Shown here piece by piece: positions 45,150 to 52,424 of a DNA stretch of 52,424 bases. Location: NCBI RefSeq assembly GCF_003012745.1, contig NZ_PXYK01000037.1, positions 1 to 52,424 of the forward strand, read 5' to 3'. The translations under genes and the position numbers were made by a program. Within the stretch, counting starts at the first letter, position 1. Every line of letters starts with the position of its first letter. The notes beneath the pieces are model-generated. The model was not told where the DNA came from, searched no databases, and was given only the letters and a program-made list of their open reading frames with translations. Source of the DNA: Kumtagia ephedrae. Its GTDB lineage: Bacteria > Pseudomonadota > Alphaproteobacteria > Rhizobiales > Rhizobiaceae.

Positions 45150-46028
45150 ATGCCTTCGCTAAAGGACCTACGCAACCGCATCGCCTCGGTTAAGGCGACG
45201 CAGAAGATCACCAAGGCGATGCAGATGGTCGCCGCGGCGAAGCTGCGCCGCGCCCAGGAAGCGGCGGAGGCGGCCCGGCCCTATTCGCAGCGCATGGCGG
45301 CGGTGCTGGCCAACATCACCCAGGCGGTGGGCGGCGGCGGCGATGCGCCGGCGCTGATGACCGGCACCGGCAAGGACGACGTGCACCTGCTCGTCGTCTG
45401 CACGGCCGAGCGCGGCCTGTGCGGCGGCTTCAACAGCCAGATCGCGCGTTTCGCCCGCGACCACATCCGCAAGCTGCTGGCGGCCGGCAAGCAGGTGAAG
45501 ATCATCTGCGTCGGCAAGAAGGGTTTCGACATCCTGCGCCGCGACTACGGCAATCTGATCATCGATCGCGTCGACCTGCGCGAGGTCAAGACGCTGGGCT
45601 TCGGCAATGCCGACGCCATCGCCCGCAAGGTGATCCAGCTCTTCGACGAAGGCCAGTTCGACGTCGCGACGCTGTTCTATTCGCAGTTCAAGTCAGTGAT
45701 CTCGCAGATCCCGACAGCGCAGCAGCTCATCCCCGCCGCCGTGGCCAGCGGCAATGGCGAGGGCGATGCCGGCGCTGTCTACGAATACGAGCCAGAGCCG
45801 GGCGAGATCCTCTCCGACCTGATCCCGCGCAACATCGCGGTGCAGATTTTTCGCGCGCTGCTGGAGAACGCGGCCGGCGAGATGGGCGCCAAGATGAGCG
45901 CGATGGACAGTGCCACGCGCAATGCCGGCGACATGATCAACAAATTGTCGATCACCTACAACCGTCAGCGCCAGGCGCAGATCACCAAGGAACTCATCGA
46001 GATCATCTCGGGCGCCGAGGCGCTCTAG
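45150..46028 (+). CDS. atpG: ATP synthase F1 gamma subunit
   Basis: The 292-residue central rotor shaft. N-terminal helix [24 protein letters not shown] is canonical and the C-terminal helix ends [16 protein letters not shown]. The central domain includes E-R-G-L-C-G-G-F-N. It lies 24 bp after atpA and 60 bp before atpD. Confidence 0.97.
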   Translation: MPSLKDLRNRIASVKATQKITKAMQMVAAAKLRRAQEAAEAARPYSQRMAAVLANITQAVGGGGDAPALMTGTGKDDVHLLVVCTAERGLCGGFNSQIARFARDHIRKLLAAGKQVKIICVGKKGFDILRRDYGNLIIDRVDLREVKTLGFGNADAIARKVIQLFDEGQFDVATLFYSQFKSVISQIPTAQQLIPAAVASGNGEGDAGAVYEYEPEPGEILSDLIPRNIAVQIFRALLENAAGEMGAKMSAMDSATRNAGDMINKLSITYNRQRQAQITKELIEIISGAEAL

Positions 46029-47666
<1,638 letters not shown>

Positions 47667-47670
47667 TCTG

Positions 47671-47760
47671 AGCGAATAGCGAATAGGGAGTAGCGAATAG
47701 AGATCTAAGCGGCAGCCGAGTGCGAACTTTATTCGCTATTCGCTATTCGCTATTCGCTAA
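47671..47760. repeat. Family C heptanucleotide inverted repeat, copy 2, between atpD and atpC
   Basis: Left arm (AGCGAAT units, 47671-47700) and right arm (ATTCGCT units, 47731-47760) can pair over about 29 bp with few mismatches around a 30-nt centre. It occupies nearly all of the 100-bp gap between atpD and atpC, and the right arm ends 6 bp before the atpC start, where no Shine-Dalgarno sequence is left. Confidence 0.9.
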
Positions 47761-47766
47761 TTTGCC

Positions 47767-48174
47767 ATGGCTGAAGCATTCAAATTCGAACTCGTTTCCC
47801 CCGAACGCCTTCTGGTTTCGGAGGACGTCGAATCCGTCGTCATCCCGGGCACCGAAGGCGAGATGACCGTCATGGCCAACCACGCGCCGGTGATGTCGAC
47901 CATCAAGCCCGGCGTGGTTACCGTGAACCCGGTCTCCGGTTCGCCGGAGCGCTACGTCGTGTTCGGCGGCTTCGCCGACATCCTGCCCTCCGGCTGCACG
48001 CTGCTTGCGGAATCGGCGGTGCCGGTGAAGGACATCGACAAGGCCGACATCGCCCGCCGCATCCAGGAGGCGCGCGAGGACCTTGCCGACGCCAAGGACC
48101 ACGCCTCGCGTACCAAGGCTGAAGAATTCCTGCAGCAGCTCACCACGCTGGAGGGGGCGATCCTGCCGGCGTAA
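47767..48174 (+). CDS. atpC: ATP synthase F1 epsilon subunit
   Basis: The 135-residue subunit that couples rotor to F0 and can inhibit ATP hydrolysis. The beta-sandwich domain F-E-L-V-S-P-E-R-L-L and G-T-E-G-E-M-T-V-M-A-N-H-A-P are canonical, and a C-terminal helical domain follows. No ribosome-binding site stands before the ATG, since the heptanucleotide repeat ends 6 bp upstream. Translation may depend on the hairpin bringing atpD ribosomes close or on leaderless-like initiation. Last gene of the cluster. Confidence 0.96.
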   Translation: MAEAFKFELVSPERLLVSEDVESVVIPGTEGEMTVMANHAPVMSTIKPGVVTVNPVSGSPERYVVFGGFADILPSGCTLLAESAVPVKDIDKADIARRIQEAREDLADAKDHASRTKAEEFLQQLTTLEGAILPA

Positions 48175-48197
48175 GCCGTCGGCTGACGGATCATCTC

Positions 48198-48226
48198 AAA
48201 AGCGGGGCAATTTGCTCCGCTTTTTT
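48198..48226 (+). terminator. Intrinsic terminator of the atp cluster
   Basis: An 11-bp stem with one G-T pair (AAAAGCGGGGC / GCTCCGCTTTT), a 5-nt loop and a run of six T, 24 bp after the atpC stop. Confidence 0.92.
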
Positions 48227-48247
48227 GTTGTCGCCAGGTCGCGTCGC

Positions 48248-48423
48248 GCTCTTTCGCACCCCCCTCTGTCCTGCCGGACATCTCCCCCGCAAGGGGGGAG
48301 ATTGGCAGCTTCGCTGTCCGCCCGCATTCTGCGGCGTTGGAGATTGGCGAAAGCAAAGCGGCCGGCCAATCTCCCCCCTTGCGGGGGAGATGTCCGGCAG
48401 GACAGAGGGGGGTGCGAAAGAGC
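48248..48423. repeat. Family B palindromic repeat, copy B1
   Basis: Perfect 58-bp inverted repeat: arms 48248-48305 and 48366-48423 around a 60-bp spacer. Each arm contains CTGTCCTGCCGGACA and a CCCCC-GCAA-GGGGG hairpin. Located between the convergent atpC and cyclase genes. Confidence 0.96.
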
Positions 48424-48466
48424 TCGACGCTCCAAGTTGGAAGATGACCTCCCGCCAATGCGGACC

Positions 48467-50218
48467 TTATCCAACCGCCGCCCGCTCCTTGAGCAGCGCC
48501 CGCAACTCCCCGCTCTCCCTGAAACTCGCCGCCTCCACCGGCTCCTGCTTGCCGGGCAGCATGACGGCGGAGAAGTCGGGCAGGTCGCCGTCGTCGGCCA
48601 CCAGCAGCACCGCCTCCTTCGAAGCCACCAGCGTGGCGTCGAGCCGCTTGGTCTGCGCCTCCAGGCGCGCCGCGACGTTGCCGGTGTCGCCGAGGAAGGG
48701 GGTGCCCTCCAGCCCGCCGGCCCATTCGATGCCGACCACGGCGACGCCGACATGCAGGCCGATGCCGACGCGCAGCGGTTCGCTGAGCTCCATCCGCAGG
48801 TCATCGCTGAGCGCGTCGATGTCTTCCCACAGCTTCAGCGCGGCGCGGAAGGCGTCGCGCGCGGCGTTGTGGGCGGGGCCGTCGGTGCCGAACACGCTCA
48901 TCACGCCGTCGCCGGCGATGTTGATGACATGGCCGCCGCAGTCGCGCACCGCCGCGGCGACGGTCTTGATGTAGCGCTCGACGATGAACAGCGTGTCGTA
49001 GGGCAGGCGGTCGTCGGCGAGCTGCGTCGACTGGCGCAGGTCGACGAACAGTGCCGCCACCTCGGTCTCGCGGCGCCCTCCCGCGCCGCCGCCGAGGCCG
49101 CCCTCGCGCGGTCTTGCGGGTGCGGCCGAATGCACCAGCGGCACCACGGCGACGTCGCTCTCCGGGCGGATCTGGCAGGCGAGCCGCACCGAGGACGGCG
49201 CGCCGATGCGCGACAGGAGCCGGGCCTCCTCCGGCGTCGGCGGCGACAGCGTGTCGCCGCCGGCCACCACGTCGACGCGGCAGGTCGAGCAGCGGCCGCG
49301 GCCGCCGCAGACGGAAGCGTGCGGAATGCCGGCCCAGCGGCTCGCCTCCAGCACGCTGAAGCCGACAGGTACGGTTACGACGCGGCCGCCGGGATAGGTG
49401 AGCCGCACCGCCCGGAACCGCGCGGCGTGCCAGTCGCGGATAGCGCGTGCCGCGAATACGCCGGCGACCAGCGCGACATAGGCGACAGTCATCCAGTCCA
49501 CGGCGCGGTTCACCGCCGCCGTCGCCGCGGCCTGCGGGCTGCCCGGGGGATCGGAGACGCCTGGCGGCAGCGCCATCCCGCCGGCCGCCGCCAGCTCGCG
49601 CATGTCGAGCCCGGCATTGACGAAACCCAGCAGTGCCAGCGCCGGCACCAGCGTGGCGAGCGCCGCCAGCAGCGGTACGGCACGCGGATACCAGCTCTTG
49701 CTGCGCAGCCAGGCGCGCACGCCGATGCAGCCATGCACCCACACCACCAGCATCAGCAGCAACTGCCTGGGCAGGCCGAACTCGCTGGCCACCCAGAGCT
49801 GGTAGACCACCCGGTCGAAGTCGATTTGCGCGCCGTAGACGATCTCGGCGGTGCGGATGGCGGCGGCATGCGCCATCAGCAGCAGCGGGATCGCCAGGCC
49901 GAGCGCGATCTGCACGGCGTCGGTCGCGGGGATGCGCAGGTGCCGGCGGCGGTAGAGCGCCCTGAGCCCGAGCCCCGCGTGGACGATCATCGCGCCGTAG
50001 AGCAGGACGAGGCCTGGTACGCTCTGCCACGGATCGAGCAGCACCTTGCCCGCCCGTTCCATCGCCTCCAGCGAGCGGATGCCGAAGGCGTGGTTCAGAA
50101 AGTGCATGGTGGCGTAGAAGAACAGCACCAGCCCGCTCCACAGGCGCAGCGTGCGCAGGAAGCCGCGCTGCGAGGAGGCTCGCTCGCGGGTGGAGGAGGC
50201 GGTGCCGGGGGCGCTCAC
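48467..50218 (-). CDS. cyaC: CyaC-like redox-linked adenylate cyclase (SDH-type anchor, ferredoxin, class III cyclase)
   Basis: The 583-residue protein has three parts. Residues 20-260 form about six membrane helices with His39, His43, His80, His117 and His162, the pattern of diheme-b succinate-quinone reductase anchors. A [2Fe-2S] ferredoxin domain follows, with Cys304, Cys310, Cys313 and Cys348. A class III cyclase domain then runs from about 385, with metal-binding aspartates Asp393 and Asp437. The layout matches what is known of CyaC of Sinorhizobium meliloti, whose activity responds to the quinone redox state. Here it should make cAMP from ATP at the inner membrane. The start is GTG at 50218 with GGGAG 7 nt upstream; the longer frame overlaps repeat A4 and is not coding-like. 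Confidence 0.85.
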   Translation of the reverse strand: MSAPGTASSTRERASSQRGFLRTLRLWSGLVLFFYATMHFLNHAFGIRSLEAMERAGKVLLDPWQSVPGLVLLYGAMIVHAGLGLRALYRRRHLRIPATDAVQIALGLAIPLLLMAHAAAIRTAEIVYGAQIDFDRVVYQLWVASEFGLPRQLLLMLVVWVHGCIGVRAWLRSKSWYPRAVPLLAALATLVPALALLGFVNAGLDMRELAAAGGMALPPGVSDPPGSPQAAATAAVNRAVDWMTVAYVALVAGVFAARAIRDWHAARFRAVRLTYPGGRVVTVPVGFSVLEASRWAGIPHASVCGGRGRCSTCRVDVVAGGDTLSPPTPEEARLLSRIGAPSSVRLACQIRPESDVAVVPLVHSAAPARPREGGLGGGAGGRRETEVAALFVDLRQSTQLADDRLPYDTLFIVERYIKTVAAAVRDCGGHVINIAGDGVMSVFGTDGPAHNAARDAFRAALKLWEDIDALSDDLRMELSEPLRVGIGLHVGVAVVGIEWAGGLEGTPFLGDTGNVAARLEAQTKRLDATLVASKEAVLLVADDGDLPDFSAVMLPGKQEPVEAASFRESGELRALLKERAAVG

Positions 50219-50284
50219 GTGGAGGCTCCCGGTCCAACGGAGTGGCGGGGCGGAGCCGCCGGCCGACCCTCCCCCTTGAGGGCC

Positions 50285-50489
50285 GGGCAATCGCATATGG
50301 CAAACGGCGATGAACTTCGCTGCTTCGTACCCCCACCCCTTACCCCTCCCCACAAGGGGGAGGGGGATTTTGAGGCCGCCGTGCCATGCGAAACCGTTGA
50401 CGGTTGGTACATAGCGGAGAGGCCAGCCGGTCCCCCTCCCCCTTGTGGGGAGGGGTTAGGGGTGGGGGTAAACTCATATGCGATAGCCC
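50285..50489. repeat. Family A palindromic repeat, copy A4
   Basis: Outer ends GGGCAATCGC and GCGATAGCCC (one mismatch) enclose arms at about 50328-50367 and 50431-50470. The spacer has diverged from A1 and A3. It makes up about a third of the 657-bp gene-free gap (50219-50875). The middle of the gap (50490-50770) has another G-rich hairpin near 50635 but no gene I can support. Confidence 0.93.
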
Positions 50490-50767
50490 TGCCCATGAGG
50501 GCAGGGGTGGCGAACCAACGAAACGAAGTGGAGTTGGTGAGACGGGGAGGGGTTGCCGCGGCAGTGCTCGACGTTCCTTTGCTGCCGAGCACTTTGCCCG
50601 CGACCCCACCCGGCCGCTTCGCGGCCACCCTCCCCTCGAGGGGGAGGGAGCGCGCGCGCGTAACTTCCCTAAACTCCCGAAAGCCGTCGCCGACCGCAAA
50701 TTGCTCGTGCAAGCTCATCATCGCAAAGAACTTTCGGCCGCCATCGACTACGCTCCCGATGAGATAA

Positions 50768-52108
<1,341 letters not shown>

Positions 52109-52145
52109 GGGCATGGTCGGCATTTGCGGAATCGTGGGCAGGGCA

Positions 52146-52327
52146 GCGCCTCTTCGCACCCCCCTCTGTCCTGCCGGACATCTCCCCCGCAAGGGGGGAG
52201 ATTGGCTGGCCGCGCCTGTCGGCGCTTGTTCTGCAACGCTGGCAATTGGCGAAGCCGTCGATGACAGCCGATCTCCCCCCTTGCGGGGGAGATGTCCGGC
52301 AGGACAGAGGGGGGTGCGAAGAGGCGC
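52146..52327. repeat. Family B palindromic repeat, copy B2, inside the bkd operon
   Basis: Perfect 57-bp inverted repeat: arms 52146-52202 and 52271-52327 around a 68-bp spacer. The arms share about 48 bp with B1 and the spacers share patches such as TTCTGC and ATTGGCGAA, so the copies are homologous over the full length. It fills most of the gap between the E1-alpha and E1-beta genes. Confidence 0.96.
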
Positions 52328-52378
52328 CGTCTCTCGACACATGGCAACAGTCTCTTCACCTCGCGCGGAGGCTTTCTG

Positions 52379-52424
52379 ATGCCCCGCAAAACCATGATCG
52401 AGGCGATCCGCGACGCCATGGACG
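52379..52424 (+). CDS. bkdA2: Branched-chain 2-oxoacid dehydrogenase E1 beta subunit, start only
   Basis: Only 15 codons are in the window (MPRKTMIEAIRDAMD), cut by the window end. This matches the usual E1-beta N-terminus of bacterial bkd operons, and the position after E1-alpha supports it. GGAGG lies about 9 nt before the ATG. Confidence 0.75.
   Translation, partial: MPRKTMIEAIRDAMD

Noticed and set aside
47671-47760. Heptanucleotide array considered as a CRISPR array
   Set aside because: Units are 7 bp without spacers and the two halves are inverted; no cas genes are present.
50219-50353. Longer N-terminus (45 extra residues) for the CyaC-like cyclase
   Set aside because: The extension reads through repeat A4 and Gly/Pro-rich low-complexity sequence, and the GTG at 50218 has a good GGGAG.

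Overview
The window is about 52 kb of GC-rich chromosome from an alphaproteobacterium, most likely a member of the Rhizobiales close to Mesorhizobium and other Phyllobacteriaceae. This rests on gene content and on the feel of the protein sequences, not on a database search. Pointers are an atpHAGDC cluster without the F0 genes, an AtpD with a long Ala/Lys/Pro-rich N-terminal extension, a CyaC-type adenylate cyclase whose membrane anchor resembles that of succinate dehydrogenase, glnK-amtB behind a sigma-54-like promoter, and many palindromic intergenic repeats. I saw no rRNA, tRNA, CRISPR array, transposase or phage gene. Most of the window is housekeeping chromosome with accessory genes slotted in.

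Layout. 1-5.3 kb: repeat remnants, an MgtC-family protein, leuC and two tandem membrane GGDEF proteins. 5.3-8.0 kb (minus strand): a translationally coupled pair (coiled-coil membrane protein and membrane-anchored ClpP-fold protease) next to a small secreted protein. 8.3-14.2 kb: succinate dehydrogenase genes sdhCDA and sdhB, separated by a family 25 glycosyltransferase, a 57-codon ORF and a VapBC/FitAB-type toxin-antitoxin pair, followed by a nuclease-like ORF with no ATG, GTG or TTG at its apparent N-terminus. 14.2-23.2 kb: a mixed block with YceH, a 14-TM drug exporter, OsmC, a YCII protein, a YbaK-type deacylase, an orphan RTX protein, a UbiH-type hydroxylase and TesB. 23.3-25.3 kb: glnK-amtB with a very clear terminator.

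25.5-31.4 kb: an MFS transporter, a DUF3309 miniprotein and an RND efflux pump with its adaptor. 31.6-35.1 kb: a molybdenum hydroxylase pair of isoquinoline-oxidoreductase type, with a divergent TetR regulator. 35.3-42.8 kb: patatin phospholipase, 3-hydroxybutyrate dehydrogenase, an MFS exporter with a C-terminal extra domain, LysR, a short-chain dehydrogenase with a twin-arginine leader, an isoprenylcysteine methyltransferase-like protein and a DUF4345-like protein. 43.0-48.2 kb: atpHAGDC. 48.5-50.2 kb: the CyaC-like cyclase. 50.9 kb to the end: the branched-chain 2-oxoacid dehydrogenase genes E1-alpha and the first codons of E1-beta.

The intergenic DNA is the most distinctive part. Family A (four near-complete copies and one remnant) and family B (two copies) are inverted repeats with arms of about 40-58 bp around a spacer. 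Family C is a heptanucleotide repeat (AGCGAAT) arranged as inverted arms. Several copies lie inside operons: one C copy between atpD and atpC, and one B copy between the two E1 genes of the bkd operon, where they should form large hairpins in the mRNA. Functionally, the respiratory genes (sdh, atp), the quinone hydroxylase and the probably quinone-responsive cyclase make a loose energy-metabolism theme, but only the short-spaced sets are likely to be real operons.
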